Positions 42,363 through 55,263 of a stretch of 64,000 nucleotides of DNA are shown here, piece by piece. The stretch is from Mycolicibacterium monacense (GTDB lineage: Bacteria; Actinomycetota; Actinomycetes; Mycobacteriales; Mycobacteriaceae). A program made the position numbers and the translations under genes. How positions within the stretch are numbered: the stretch's first letter is position 1; the number at the start of each line of letters is the position of its first letter. Location: NCBI RefSeq assembly GCF_010731575.1, contig NZ_AP022617.1, positions 558,001 through 622,000 of the forward strand. The letters are read 5' to 3'. The notes under the pieces are model-generated. The model searched no databases, was not told where the DNA came from, and saw only the letters and a program-made list of their open reading frames with translations.

Positions 42363-43718
42363 TCAGGCCAGCGGACCCGGCGCGGGACCGGTCGGTGCCG
42401 GACCCGGCAGGGGAGCTGCCGGCGCGGCGGGAGCGGGCGGCGGGACGGGACCCGGCGCGGGTGCGGCGGGCGGTCCGGGAAGGGCGGGCCCTGGGGCCGG
42501 TGCCGCAGGCGGTACCGGGCCGGGAGCGGGCGCGGCGGCCGGCGCCGGAGCGTCTTCCAGACAGAACACCACGCAACTGGGCTGCGGTGCCGGGGGCGGA
42601 GCCATCCACGGCGGCACCCACGGCGCGGGCGCGGTGGGCGCCGGGGCGGTGGACGCCGGCGCCTCCGGGGCCGGGCCGGGCAGGGGGCCGAGCCGCTGTC
42701 CGGGTGCGAAACCGGGCACGTTGGTGCCGGGCATCCGGCTGGCGTCGTTGCGGCTGAGCAGCGGCACCAGGGCCAGCGGGTCGTCGGCGGGCAGGCCCGT
42801 CGCGTTGACCGGGGCGCCGGGGCCGAGGCCCTTGTTGGCCTCCAGGTGGGAATCGCCCATCGCGGGAACGGGTCCGTTGATCGGGGGCAGGTCCACCGGG
42901 ACGACCCCGGTCGCGTAGCCGCCCGCCCAGCTGAGCACGTTGCGCGCGTAGGCGACCGAGTTGTTGTACCGCAGGATCGCCGACATCACCTGCGACGGAT
43001 CGCGCAGGTTCAGCCCGCCGCTGCACAGATAACGCGCGGCGGCCAGCGTCGAGTCGTAGAGGTTCTGCACGTCGGCCCTGCCGTCGCCGTCACCGTCGGA
43101 GGCGTAGCGCGCCCACGTACCGGGCAGGAACTGCATCGGCCCCATCGCCCTGGCGTAGGTCACCCGGTTGGCGCTGCGGCTGAGTTCGATGACCTCGTTG
43201 CCGGCCAGGGTGCCGTCGAGGGCGGGTCCGTAGATCGGGGTGACCGCGGTACCGCGGGAATCCGTCGCACCGCCGGAGGCGTGTCCGGACTCGATGCGGC
43301 CGATACCGGCCAGCAGGTTCCAGCTCACCCCGCAGTTGGGGACGGCGGCGGCCATCATCCGCTCGGCGTTGCGGTAGGCGCTCAGCGCCATCGCGGGGAT
43401 CTTCAGGCTGCCGGGGGAGTTGACCACCACGGCCGGGGGCGGCGAGGACACGGTGGACGCGGCGATGCGGAAGGCGCTCGGCGACTTCTTGACCGCCACG
43501 ACCGACGGACCCGCGGAGTTGCGCGGCGACGTCTCGACGGCCGCCAGCGGCGTGACCGCGGCGTTGCTGACCGAATGCTGCAACGCCGGTGACGTCGCGC
43601 CGACAGCCCCGGCCAGCACGAGCGGCGCGAGGATGAAGACCCCGGCGGCAGGCTTGCGTAGTGCCTTTCCCGCGCGGCGCCGGGCCGCGGCCACCGCGGC
43701 TGCTCCCCCTATGTGCAC
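42363..43718 (-). CDS. Lytic murein transglycosylase with Pro/Ala-rich tail (Rv1230c-like)
   Basis: This 451-residue protein has an N-terminal hydrophobic segment (GVFILAPLVLAGAVGA) as signal or anchor, then an SLT-type domain at about 110-270: the catalytic Glu is in IGRIESGHASGG, with AMGPMQFLPGTWARYASDGDGDG and YNNSVAYARNVLSW. It cleaves the glycan strand of peptidoglycan. The last 130 residues are an almost pure Pro/Ala/Gly repeat with PAPGPVPP units, probably a wall-spanning linker. The start is a GTG. Confidence 0.9.
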   Translation of the reverse strand: MHIGGAAAVAAARRRAGKALRKPAAGVFILAPLVLAGAVGATSPALQHSVSNAAVTPLAAVETSPRNSAGPSVVAVKKSPSAFRIAASTVSSPPPAVVVNSPGSLKIPAMALSAYRNAERMMAAAVPNCGVSWNLLAGIGRIESGHASGGATDSRGTAVTPIYGPALDGTLAGNEVIELSRSANRVTYARAMGPMQFLPGTWARYASDGDGDGRADVQNLYDSTLAAARYLCSGGLNLRDPSQVMSAILRYNNSVAYARNVLSWAGGYATGVVPVDLPPINGPVPAMGDSHLEANKGLGPGAPVNATGLPADDPLALVPLLSRNDASRMPGTNVPGFAPGQRLGPLPGPAPEAPASTAPAPTAPAPWVPPWMAPPPAPQPSCVVFCLEDAPAPAAAPAPGPVPPAAPAPGPALPGPPAAPAPGPVPPPAPAAPAAPLPGPAPTGPAPGPLA

Positions 43719-43821
43719 TCCAACCGTCCTAAGCGTCTGCGCTGGCCCGACCCAGGTGTGTGAACCAAGTCACCATACATACCTCGTGTCACGTCCGTTG
43801 CAGCAATGCGACAAACCCGTG

Positions 43822-44337
43822 TCATCCGGATCGCTTGGACCGCCGGTCGTCGACGTCGTTCGCTGCCAGCAGCGTCGCCACCATCTCGCGCAGCTCCTCG
43901 AGCTCACGGCGCAGGTAGTCGCGGGTGGCGACCTCGCCGACGGCCAACCGCAACGCGGCCAGCTCGCGGGCGAGGTACTCGGTGTCGGCCTTGGTCTGGG
44001 CGGCGCGCCTGCGGTCCTCGTCCAGCGACACCCGGTCGCGGTTCTCCTGGCGGTTCTGCGCCAGCAGGATCAGCGGTGCCGCGTACGCCGCCTGGGTGGA
44101 GAACGCGAGGTTGAGCAGGATGAACGGGTACGGATCCCACTGCAGCGAGATCGCGAACATGTTGAGTGCGATCCAGACGATCACGATGATCGTCTGGACC
44201 GCCAGATAGCGACCGGTGCCGAGGAAACGGGCGACCCGCTCACCGACCTGGCCGACCGCCTCCCGGTCGACGTTGAACGAGATGCGACGCGGGCTGCGCG
44301 GCGTGTCCAGCCGCCCGCGCGCCGACAGGTCGCTCAT
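43822..44337 (-). CDS. DUF1003 membrane protein (Rv1231c-like)
   Basis: This 171-residue protein has two membrane helices (LAVQTIIVIVWIALNMF and YPFILLNLAFSTQAAYAAPLIL) joined by a short loop, followed by an Arg/Glu-rich coiled coil. The FDPYPFILLNLxxS pattern and ILLAQNRQxxRDR are the DUF1003 signature. Its ATG overlaps the stop of the MgtE-N gene (ATGA), suggesting a joint role in the membrane, with the neighbour as a cytoplasmic regulator; the function is unknown. Confidence 0.88.
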   Translation of the reverse strand: MSDLSARGRLDTPRSPRRISFNVDREAVGQVGERVARFLGTGRYLAVQTIIVIVWIALNMFAISLQWDPYPFILLNLAFSTQAAYAAPLILLAQNRQENRDRVSLDEDRRRAAQTKADTEYLARELAALRLAVGEVATRDYLRRELEELREMVATLLAANDVDDRRSKRSG

Positions 44338-45629
44338 GAGTTCCCTTCGGTGCCGGTCAGTTCGGGTTCGGTGACCCGCTCGCGCCAGTCGTCGGGCAGC
44401 AGGTGGTCGAGGACGTCGTCGACGGACACCGCGCCCAGCAGGTGGTTCTCCTCGTCGACGACCGGACCGCAGACGAGATTGTAGGCCGCGAAGTACCGCG
44501 TCACCGCGCCGAGGGAATCCTGCGGACTCAGGCTCGGCAGGTCGGTGTCGAGGATCCCGCTCACCAGCGTGGCGGGCGGTTCGCGCAGCAACCGCTGCAG
44601 ATGCACGCACCCGAGATAGTGGCCCGTCGGCGTCGCGGTGGGCGGGCGCGCCACGAACGCCAGTGACGCCAGCGCCGGGGTCAGATCGGGGTCGCGTACC
44701 CGGGCCAGCGCCTCGGCCACCGTGACGTCCGGGGCCAGCACCACCGGTTCGGAGGTCATCAGACCGCCCGCGGTGTCGGGGGAGTGGCTCAGCAGGCGGC
44801 GCACGTCCTCGGAGTCCTCGGGATCCATGCGGCGCAGCAGGGTCTCGGCGTCGGCGGGGGTCATCGACCCGAGCAGGTCGGCGGCGTCGTCGGGATCCAT
44901 CGCCTCGAGGACGTCGGCGGCCCGGTCGGTCTTCATCTGGCGCAGCACGTCGGCCTGATCGTCCATCGGCAGTTCCTGCAGCACGTCGGCGAGGCGTTCG
45001 TCGTCGAGGGCGTTGACCACCTCGTAGCGGCGTTTGGCGGGCAGTTCCCGGATGGCCTCGGCGACCTCGACCGGCCGCTGACCCTCGAACTGCTCGAGCA
45101 GTGAGGCCACGCCTTGATCGGGCATCGCCAGACCTGACGGTGTGAGGCCCTGCACGTGCGCCCACTCGACGACGTGGATGTTGGACCGCCGGCCCAGGCG
45201 CCGTTGTGTGCGCACCGCGACGCGGGTCACCAGCCAGTCGCGGGTGCGGCTCTGCTCGATGCCGAGATCGACCACCACCACGTCGATTCCGGCGAGCTGC
45301 GACAGGTCCGGGTCGTCGACGCGCACCCGGGTCTCGAGGACCTGACCGACCACCAGCACCTCGCCCGGGCGCTGGACGAACTTGCGCAGCGACACGTTGG
45401 CCGTGGTGAGGGTGACCGCGCTGGGCTCGATCGCGGTGACCCGCAGGATCGGGACGAAAATCCTTCGGCGGGTGAGCAATTCGACGACCAGGCCGAGGAC
45501 ACGCGGCTGTTGGCGGACGATGCTGATGCTGATCACGACATCGCGCACACGGCCGATCGACTCACCGTCGGGACCCAGCACGACCATTCCCGCCAGTCGT
45601 GCCGCGTAGACCCTGTTCACCGCCGCCAT
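44334..45629 (-). CDS. PRC-barrel/MgtE-N/CBS protein without transport domain (Rv1232c-like)
   Basis: This 431-residue soluble protein has a PRC-barrel-like N-terminus (LAGMVVLGPDGESIGRVRDVV), an MgtE N-domain superhelix at about 190-290 (AADVLEAMDPDDAADLLGSM) and two CBS domains. MgtE channels have this regulatory part plus five membrane helices; here the protein ends after the CBS domains. It probably senses Mg or nucleotides for another membrane protein, possibly the coupled DUF1003 partner. Confidence 0.88.
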   Translation of the reverse strand: MAAVNRVYAARLAGMVVLGPDGESIGRVRDVVISISIVRQQPRVLGLVVELLTRRRIFVPILRVTAIEPSAVTLTTANVSLRKFVQRPGEVLVVGQVLETRVRVDDPDLSQLAGIDVVVVDLGIEQSRTRDWLVTRVAVRTQRRLGRRSNIHVVEWAHVQGLTPSGLAMPDQGVASLLEQFEGQRPVEVAEAIRELPAKRRYEVVNALDDERLADVLQELPMDDQADVLRQMKTDRAADVLEAMDPDDAADLLGSMTPADAETLLRRMDPEDSEDVRRLLSHSPDTAGGLMTSEPVVLAPDVTVAEALARVRDPDLTPALASLAFVARPPTATPTGHYLGCVHLQRLLREPPATLVSGILDTDLPSLSPQDSLGAVTRYFAAYNLVCGPVVDEENHLLGAVSVDDVLDHLLPDDWRERVTEPELTGTEGNS

Positions 45630-45654
45630 GACTCAAAGGGTAGAGAGTAGAGCC

Positions 45655-46638
45655 GTGAACCACGCGCTTCGACCCCGCGAACTCGACGATTCCGCCCGGC
45701 CGCGCCGGACCTGTCTGTCGGTGCCCGGCAGCAGTGCCAAGATGATCGCCAAGGCCAAGGGGTTGCCTGCCGACGAGGTGTTCCTCGATCTGGAGGACGC
45801 CGTCGCGCCGGAGGCCAAGGCCGAGGCCCGCACCCGGGTCGCGTTGGCGTTGGCCGAATCCGGTTGGGGCGGACAGTTACGCGGTGTTCGTGTCAACGAC
45901 TGGACCACGCCGTGGACCTACGCCGACGTCATCGAGGTGGTGTCGACCGCCGGTGCGCACCTGGACCTCATCGTGTTGCCGAAGGTCACCGACGTCAGCC
46001 ACATCCACGCGCTGGACCTGTTGCTCACCCAGCTGGAGACGACGCACGGACTGCCCGTCGGGCGCATCGCCGTCGAGGCGCAGATCGAGAACGCCGTCGG
46101 CCTGACCAACGTCGACGCGATCGCCGCGGGCCCGCGGGTGCAGGCACTGGTGCTCGGCCCCGCCGATCTGATGGCCAGCCTCAACATGCGCACGCTGGTC
46201 GTCGGCGAACAACCCGAGGGATACGACGTCGGCGACGCCTACCACCACATCTTCATGCGCATCCTGATCGCCGCCCGCACACACGGGATCCACGCCATCG
46301 ACGGACCGTTCCTCAAGGTGCGCGACGTCGAGGCGTTCCGCCGGGTGGCGGGGCGTTCGGCGGCGCTCGGCTTCGACGGCAAGTGGGTGCTGCATCCCGA
46401 TCAGATCACTGCTGGCAACGAGATCTTCAGCCCGCGCCAACAGGACTACGACCATGCCGAATTGATCCTCGAGGCCTACGAATGGCACACCTCGCGGGCC
46501 GGCGGCGCCCGCGGCGCGGTGATGCTGGGCGACGAGATGATCGACGAGGCCAGCCGCAAGATGGCACGGGTGGTCGCAGGCAAGGGCCGGGCCGCCGGGA
46601 TGACGCGGCAGGGCGAACCGTTCCGGCCGCCCGCCTGA
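45655..46638 (+). CDS. HpcH/HpaI aldolase, CitE-like CoA-ester lyase
   Basis: This 327-residue TIM-barrel protein has RRTCLSVPGSSAKMIAKA, the metal-binding FLDLEDAVAPEAK and AVEAQIENAVGL, and GKWVLHPDQI. It belongs to the citrate lyase beta-subunit/malyl-CoA lyase family, so it may split or form a beta-hydroxyacyl-CoA using Mg. The GTG at 45655 is six bases after GAGAGT, fitting a leaderless mRNA; an ATG at 45628 would overlap the divergent MgtE-N start. Citrate lyase partners are absent. Confidence 0.88.
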   Translation: MNHALRPRELDDSARPRRTCLSVPGSSAKMIAKAKGLPADEVFLDLEDAVAPEAKAEARTRVALALAESGWGGQLRGVRVNDWTTPWTYADVIEVVSTAGAHLDLIVLPKVTDVSHIHALDLLLTQLETTHGLPVGRIAVEAQIENAVGLTNVDAIAAGPRVQALVLGPADLMASLNMRTLVVGEQPEGYDVGDAYHHIFMRILIAARTHGIHAIDGPFLKVRDVEAFRRVAGRSAALGFDGKWVLHPDQITAGNEIFSPRQQDYDHAELILEAYEWHTSRAGGARGAVMLGDEMIDEASRKMARVVAGKGRAAGMTRQGEPFRPPA

Positions 46639-46641
46639 ACG

Positions 46642-47199
46642 TCAGGCGCCCATGAGGACGACGGCCATGACGAGACCGGCCAGCAGCGAGACCGCGCCGA
46701 CGGCGATCCCGGCGATGGCCAGACCCTGACCCTCTTCCTGGTTCTGCTTGATCTGGTTGAGCGACACCAGGCCCAGCGCGATGCCGGCCACGGAGCCGAG
46801 GCAGCACACGAAGCCGATCAGCGACGCCACCAGCGACCAGATCGCCAGCGCATTGGTCTTCGGGCCCGCACCGTATCCACCTGCGTAGGGCGGATATCCG
46901 GGCGGCGGCGGCGGGGGATACCCGGCGGGGGCGTCGTACGGGGAGCCGTACGAGCCGTAGGGCTGGTACCCGGGCGGCGGCGGCGGGTACTGGGGCTGCT
47001 GGTATTGCGGCTGCTGGTAGTCCGGCTGCTGATACTGGGGTGGCTGATAGCCGGGCTGCTCGAAACCGGGTGGCGGCGGCGGATAGCTCGGCTGTTCGCC
47101 GTAAGCCGGTGTCTCGTAACCGCCGGCGGGCGGTTCGGAGCCGCTCGCACCGGGTTCGGCCGCTGACGAGGGCTCGGGGTCGCGCTCCGGGTTCGTCAT
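46642..47199 (-). CDS. Pro/Gln/Tyr-rich DUF4190 membrane protein (Rv1233c-like)
   Basis: This 185-residue protein has a 110-residue N-terminal tail with repeats of the type YQQPQ and PPPPPGY, then two membrane helices (IWSLVASLIGFVCCLGSVAGI and GIAVGAVSLLAGLVMAVV) with NQIKQ between them, the DUF4190 pattern. Its function is unknown; the tail is likely disordered and cytoplasmic. Confidence 0.85.
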   Translation of the reverse strand: MTNPERDPEPSSAAEPGASGSEPPAGGYETPAYGEQPSYPPPPPGFEQPGYQPPQYQQPDYQQPQYQQPQYPPPPPGYQPYGSYGSPYDAPAGYPPPPPPGYPPYAGGYGAGPKTNALAIWSLVASLIGFVCCLGSVAGIALGLVSLNQIKQNQEEGQGLAIAGIAVGAVSLLAGLVMAVVLMGA

Positions 47200-47205
47200 G
47201 ATCTC

Positions 47206-47211
47206 AACCTA
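47206..47211 (-). promoter_or_regulatory. -10 hexamer TAGGTT for a leaderless DUF4190 mRNA
   Basis: Read on the minus strand, TAGGTT is followed by six bases and the ATG at 47199. No ribosome site is present. Confidence 0.45.
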
Positions 47212-47303
47212 GCGCACCGAGTGGGCACGAATGGGGCGCCCGAGACGTTGATCTAGTCGGAACCTGCTGCCGAAACCGGCGTCCTAGAGGAGAATGACCA
47301 GCG

Positions 47304-47831
47304 ATGACGAGTCCTTTCCAATCCGGGCCGACACCGGGCGCGCCGCCCAACTCACCCGCGGGTGCGCGTGGGGTGCCCGCCGCGCTGCCCACGCCTCCCA
47401 AGGGGTGGCCGATCGGGTCCTACTCGACGTATGCCGAGGCGCAGCGCGCGGTCGACCACCTGTCCGATCAGCAGTTCCCCGTGCAGCAGGTGACCATCGT
47501 CGGCGTGGATCTGATGCAGGTGGAACGGGTGACGGGCCGGTTGTCGTGGCCGAAGGTGCTCGGCGGCGGTGTGCTGACCGGCGCGTGGCTGGGTCTGTTC
47601 ATCGGCCTGATCCTGGGCTTCTTCAGCCCGAACCCGTGGAGCGCACTGCTCACGGGCCTGATCGCGGGTGTCTTCTTCGGCCTCATCACCTCGGCGATCC
47701 CGTACGCGATGGCCCGCGGGACAAGGGATTTCAGCTCGACCATGCAGTTGGTGGCCGGCCGCTACGACGTGTTGTGCGACCCGAAGAACGCCGAACAAGG
47801 CCGGGATCTGCTGGCGCGCTTGACGATCTGA
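47304..47831 (+). CDS. General stress 17M-like membrane protein (Rv1234-like)
   Basis: This 175-residue protein has a Pro-rich N-terminus, a small alpha/beta domain (GSYSTYAEAQRAVDHLSDQQFPVQQVTIVG) like the general stress protein 17M family, and two membrane helices with Gly-zipper character (GGGVLTGAWLGLFIGLILGFF; LLTGLIAGVFFGLIT). A GAGGAG site lies ten bases before the ATG. In M. tuberculosis the counterpart lies directly before lpqY. Function unknown. Confidence 0.88.
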   Translation: MTSPFQSGPTPGAPPNSPAGARGVPAALPTPPKGWPIGSYSTYAEAQRAVDHLSDQQFPVQQVTIVGVDLMQVERVTGRLSWPKVLGGGVLTGAWLGLFIGLILGFFSPNPWSALLTGLIAGVFFGLITSAIPYAMARGTRDFSSTMQLVAGRYDVLCDPKNAEQGRDLLARLTI

Positions 47832-47862
47832 GATGACACGGCGAGGTCACGATCGGGGGTGA

Positions 47863-50306
<2,444 letters not shown>

Positions 50307-51143
50307 ATGAACGAGCGGGTGACCGCCGGTCGCGCGAGCGGATGGGCCGTCGTGAACATCCTCGTGGTGATCTACGCGCTGCTGCCGGTGCTGTGGATCC
50401 TGAGCCTGTCGCTCAAGCCGACGTCGAGCGTCAAGGACGGCAAGCTGATCCCGACCGAGATCACCTTCGACAACTACAAGGGCATCTTCCAGGGCAACGC
50501 GTTCACGTCCGCGCTGATCAACTCCATCGGCATCGGTCTGATCACCACGGTGATCGCGGTGGTGGTCGGCGGGATGGCCGCATACGCGGTGGCGCGGTTG
50601 ACGTTCCCCGGTAAGCGCCTGTTGGTCGGCGTTGCGCTGCTGATCGCAATGTTCCCCCAGATTTCGCTGGTGACACCGCTTTTCAACATCGAGCGCTCGA
50701 TCGGCCTGTTCGACACGTGGCCCGGCCTGATCATCCCGTACATCACCTTCGCGTTGCCGTTGGCGATCTACACGCTCTCGGCGTTCTTCCGCGAGATCCC
50801 CTGGGATCTGGAGAAGGCGGCGAAGATGGACGGTGCGACGCCGGCGCAGGCGTTCCGGAAAGTCATTGCGCCGCTGGCGGCGCCCGGCATCGTCACCGCC
50901 GCGATCCTGGTGTTCATCTTCGCGTGGAACGATCTGCTGCTCGCGCTGTCGCTGACCGCGACGCAGCGGGCGATCACAGCGCCGGTGGCGATCGCGAACT
51001 TCACGGGCAGTTCGCAATTCGAGGAACCGACCGGGTCGATCGCGGCGGGCGCGATGGTCATCACGATCCCGATCATTGTCTTTGTTCTCATCTTCCAGCG
51101 ACGGATCGTCGCCGGGCTGACGTCCGGTGCGGTGAAGGGGTAG
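50307..51143 (+). CDS. sugB: Trehalose ABC transporter permease SugB
   Basis: This 278-residue MalG-type permease has six helices and the EAA loop [21 protein letters not shown]. Its ATG follows the sugA stop without a spacer. Confidence 0.95.
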   Translation: MNERVTAGRASGWAVVNILVVIYALLPVLWILSLSLKPTSSVKDGKLIPTEITFDNYKGIFQGNAFTSALINSIGIGLITTVIAVVVGGMAAYAVARLTFPGKRLLVGVALLIAMFPQISLVTPLFNIERSIGLFDTWPGLIIPYITFALPLAIYTLSAFFREIPWDLEKAAKMDGATPAQAFRKVIAPLAAPGIVTAAILVFIFAWNDLLLALSLTATQRAITAPVAIANFTGSSQFEEPTGSIAAGAMVITIPIIVFVLIFQRRIVAGLTSGAVKG

Positions 51144-51147
51144 CGCG

Positions 51148-52365
51148 ATGGCCGAAATCGTCTTGGACAAGGTGACCAAGAGTTATCCGAACGGCGCGAC
51201 GGCGGTGAAGGAACTGTCGATCACGATCGCCGACGGCGAGTTCATCATCCTGGTCGGACCGTCCGGTTGCGGGAAGTCGACGACGCTCAACATGATCGCC
51301 GGACTCGAGGACATCACCTCCGGTGAACTGCGCATCGGCGGGCAGCGCGTCAATGACAAGGCGCCCAAGGACCGCGACATCGCGATGGTGTTCCAGTCCT
51401 ATGCGCTGTACCCGCACATGAGCGTGCGGCAGAACATCGGCTTCCCGCTCACGCTGGCGAAGGTCAACAAGGACGAGATCAACCGGAAGGTCGAGGAGAC
51501 CGCGAAGATCCTCGACCTCACCGAACTGCTCGACCGCAAACCCGGTCAACTCTCCGGTGGGCAGCGCCAGCGCGTGGCGATGGGACGCGCGATCGTGCGC
51601 AACCCCAAGGCATTCCTGATGGACGAGCCGTTGAGCAACCTCGACGCGAAGCTGCGTGTGCAGATGCGCTCGGAGATCTCCCGGCTCCAGAACCGGCTGG
51701 GCACCACCACCGTCTACGTCACCCACGACCAGACCGAGGCGATGACGCTCGGCGACCGCGTCGTGGTCATGCTCGCCGGGGTCGCGCAGCAGATCGGCTC
51801 GCCCGAAGAGCTCTACAACCGGCCGGCGAACCTGTTCGTCGCCGGGTTCATCGGCTCGCCCGCGATGAATTTCTTCCCGGCGTCGCTGACCGACGTGGGG
51901 GTGCGCCTGCCGTTCGGCGAGGTCACGCTGACCCAGGAGGCGTACGACCTGATCAACCGGCGGGGTAAGCCCAAGAACATCATCGTCGGTGTCCGGCCCG
52001 AACACCTCGAGGACGCCTCGGTGCTCGACGGCTACGCCCGGATCCGCGCGCTGAACTTCGAGGTCACCGCCGACATGGTGGAGTCGCTGGGCGCGGAGAA
52101 GTACGTGCACTTCCGCACCGAGGGCGCGGGCGCCCGGTCCGCCCAGCTCGAGCAGCTCACCGTCGAATCCGGTCAGGGTGAGAACGAGTTCGTCGCGAGG
52201 GTCTCCACCGAATCCCCGGTCCGGCAGGGCGACACGATCGAGCTGGCGCTCGACACCTCGAAACTGGTGATCTTCGACGGTGATTCGGGGGAGAACCTGA
52301 CCATCCCCGACGAGCGCTCCGAGGAGCCGCCGGCGATCGTGGAACCGGCCAAGCCCGCCGAGTGA
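51148..52365 (+). CDS. sugC: Trehalose ABC transporter ATPase SugC
   Basis: This 405-residue MalK-type ATPase has Walker A GPSGCGKST, signature LSGGQRQR, Walker B FLMDEPLSNLDAK and the switch His in VTHDQTEA. The C-terminal third is the MalK-like TOBE/OB regulatory domain. The last 25 residues (Glu/Pro rich) are a tail. The stop overlaps the following SUFU-domain gene. Confidence 0.95.
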   Translation: MAEIVLDKVTKSYPNGATAVKELSITIADGEFIILVGPSGCGKSTTLNMIAGLEDITSGELRIGGQRVNDKAPKDRDIAMVFQSYALYPHMSVRQNIGFPLTLAKVNKDEINRKVEETAKILDLTELLDRKPGQLSGGQRQRVAMGRAIVRNPKAFLMDEPLSNLDAKLRVQMRSEISRLQNRLGTTTVYVTHDQTEAMTLGDRVVVMLAGVAQQIGSPEELYNRPANLFVAGFIGSPAMNFFPASLTDVGVRLPFGEVTLTQEAYDLINRRGKPKNIIVGVRPEHLEDASVLDGYARIRALNFEVTADMVESLGAEKYVHFRTEGAGARSAQLEQLTVESGQGENEFVARVSTESPVRQGDTIELALDTSKLVIFDGDSGENLTIPDERSEEPPAIVEPAKPAE

Positions 52366-52955
52366 CCGATGTCCTGACCGCGGTGCGCGCCCACCTGGGC
52401 GAGCACTTCCGGCGGGCCGGGATCACCGCCGAACCCGCCGCCGCCAGCGTCACGTTCCTGGGCACCGAGCGGATCGAGGTACTGCGGTACGGGCCCGGCG
52501 ATGACGGGGTCGCACACTATGTGTCCCTGGGCTGTTCGCGGCATCCGATGTTCGACCCGACCGAGCTGGTGACCGACGCGATCCACGGGCCGCGTGCCGA
52601 AGTCGTTGTCGCACTTCGCGGTCCGACCCCCACGGGGCTGGCCCGCTCGGTCGCCGTGTTGGCCGCCGCCCCCGCGGTCGAAGGCCTGGTGCTGGAGGCC
52701 GGTGCGTTGATCGACCTGGAGACGCCGCTGTGGGAGCAGTCACCGTTCACCGCATTCCTGTTGGGTGACAGCGAGATCGACGACGTCCCGCTACCCGGTC
52801 CGCTGCCCGCGGTGACGGTCTTCTCCGCCACCCCCATCACGCCGACCGAGGCGGCGTGGGTGCGCCTCAAGGGCGCCGACGCGATGCGCGAGGCGTGGAC
52901 GGCCGACGGTGTCGACGTGCTGGATCCCCACCGAAGGGCCGCCAGCCCCTCCTAG
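52362..52955 (+). CDS. Suppressor-of-fused (SUFU) domain protein coupled to sugC
   Basis: This 197-residue protein shows the bacterial SUFU-like fold: an N-terminal helix (VRAHLGEHFRRAG), then HYVSLGCSRHPMF, and ELVTDAIHGPRAEVVVALR. The function of bacterial SUFU proteins is not settled; they often occur as immunity or partner proteins. The GTG overlaps the sugC stop by four bases (GTGA), so it is probably made with the transporter. I do not recall a SUFU gene at this place in M. tuberculosis. The 3' end overlaps corA by four bases. Confidence 0.75.
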   Translation: MTDVLTAVRAHLGEHFRRAGITAEPAAASVTFLGTERIEVLRYGPGDDGVAHYVSLGCSRHPMFDPTELVTDAIHGPRAEVVVALRGPTPTGLARSVAVLAAAPAVEGLVLEAGALIDLETPLWEQSPFTAFLLGDSEIDDVPLPGPLPAVTVFSATPITPTEAAWVRLKGADAMREAWTADGVDVLDPHRRAASPS

Positions 52956-53983
52956 AGCCAGTGGTTGCGGCGCAGGGTGCGGTAGAGCAGCGAACAGATG
53001 GTCAACATCACCAGCAGGACCGCGGGATAGCCCCACGGCGAATGCAATTCGGGCATGTGGTCGAAGTTCATCCCGTAGATGCCAGCCAGTGCGGTCGGCA
53101 CCGCGGCGATCGCCACCCATGCCGAGATCTTGCGGATGTCGACGTTCTGCTGCATCGCCACCTTGCCCAGCGCGGCCTGCACCAGCGAACTGAGCAGGTC
53201 GTCGTAGCTGCTGATGCGGTCGGAGGCGCGGATGTTGTGGTCGAGGACGTCGGACATGTACCGGCGGATCTCGATGGAGATGAGGTCGTCGTAGTCGCTG
53301 ATCCGCTGCAGCGCCGGCGTCAGGGGTGAGACCGAACGGCGCAGTTCCACCACCTCGCGCTTGAGCAGGTAGATGTTCTCGATGTTCGTGCGCGACCGCG
53401 GGGAGAAGATGTCCTCCTCGATCGCGTCGATGTCGGTCTCCACCATCTCGGTGACCTCGAGGTAGCTGTCCACCACCTGGTCGGCGATCGCGTGCATGAC
53501 CGCGTACGGGCCGAGGGCGAGGGCCGCGGGGGAGGCTTCGAGGCGTCTGCGCACGCCGGTCAGCCCGCTGTGGTCACCGTGGCGGACCGTGACGACGAAG
53601 TCGGATCCGACGAACACCATGATCTCGCCGGTCTCGACGATCTCGCGCGCCTTGGCCATCGACTCGTGTTCGACGTACTTCACCGTCTTGAGCACCAGGA
53701 ACAGGGTGTCGTCGTAGCGTTCGACCTTGGGCCGCTGATGGGCGTGCACCGCGTCTTCGACCGCGAGTTCGTGCAGGCCGAACACCTCGGCGACGGTCTG
53801 CATCTGGTGATCGTCGGGTTCGTGCAACCCGATCCACACGAACGCCGCGCGCCCCTCGTTGCCCAACTCGCGGGCCTGCTGCAGCGCCGACGCGTGGGTG
53901 AACCTGCCGGCCACGCGCTCCCCGTCGCAGTACACGGCGCAGTCCACGACCGCCCGGGCCACCGGGACGTGGAAGGACGGCAT
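52952..53983 (-). CDS. corA: Magnesium/cobalt channel CorA
   Basis: This 343-residue channel has the long cytoplasmic funnel domain (FVWIGLHEPDDHQMQTVAEVFGLHELAVEDAVHAHQRPK, seen in pieces), then two membrane helices with the selectivity motif YGMNF and the C-terminal basic NHWL end. The ATG at 53983 is six bases after TACCAT, so a leaderless start is likely; the frame is open to 54013. It imports Mg. Confidence 0.94.
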   Translation of the reverse strand: MPSFHVPVARAVVDCAVYCDGERVAGRFTHASALQQARELGNEGRAAFVWIGLHEPDDHQMQTVAEVFGLHELAVEDAVHAHQRPKVERYDDTLFLVLKTVKYVEHESMAKAREIVETGEIMVFVGSDFVVTVRHGDHSGLTGVRRRLEASPAALALGPYAVMHAIADQVVDSYLEVTEMVETDIDAIEEDIFSPRSRTNIENIYLLKREVVELRRSVSPLTPALQRISDYDDLISIEIRRYMSDVLDHNIRASDRISSYDDLLSSLVQAALGKVAMQQNVDIRKISAWVAIAAVPTALAGIYGMNFDHMPELHSPWGYPAVLLVMLTICSLLYRTLRRNHWL

Positions 53984-53989
53984 CCGGAA

Positions 53990-53995
53990 ATGGTA
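53990..53995 (-). promoter_or_regulatory. -10 hexamer TACCAT of corA
   Basis: The minus-strand hexamer is separated from the corA ATG by six bases (TTCCGG). This is the spacing for leaderless mRNA and decides the start at 53983 rather than 54013. Confidence 0.45.
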
Positions 53996-54061
53996 CGCGT
54001 CCGGCCCGGCCACCGGACCTCACCGAGGGGTGAGCCCGGTCGGTGAGAACGCGGGGTCCGA

Positions 54062-54067
54062 TAGTGT
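54062..54067 (+). promoter_or_regulatory. -10 hexamer TAGTGT of the malic enzyme gene
   Basis: Six bases (TCACTC) separate it from the GTG at 54074, which again predicts a leaderless mRNA. Confidence 0.45.
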
Positions 54068-54073
54068 TCACTC

Positions 54074-55249
<1,176 letters not shown>

Positions 55250-55263
55250 GCCGCCGAGTCGCT

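Noticed and set aside
43822..45165. 447-codon frame ending with the DUF1003 protein
   Set aside because: Only the part from the ATG at 44337 is real; the upstream portion is a shadow of the MgtE-N gene.
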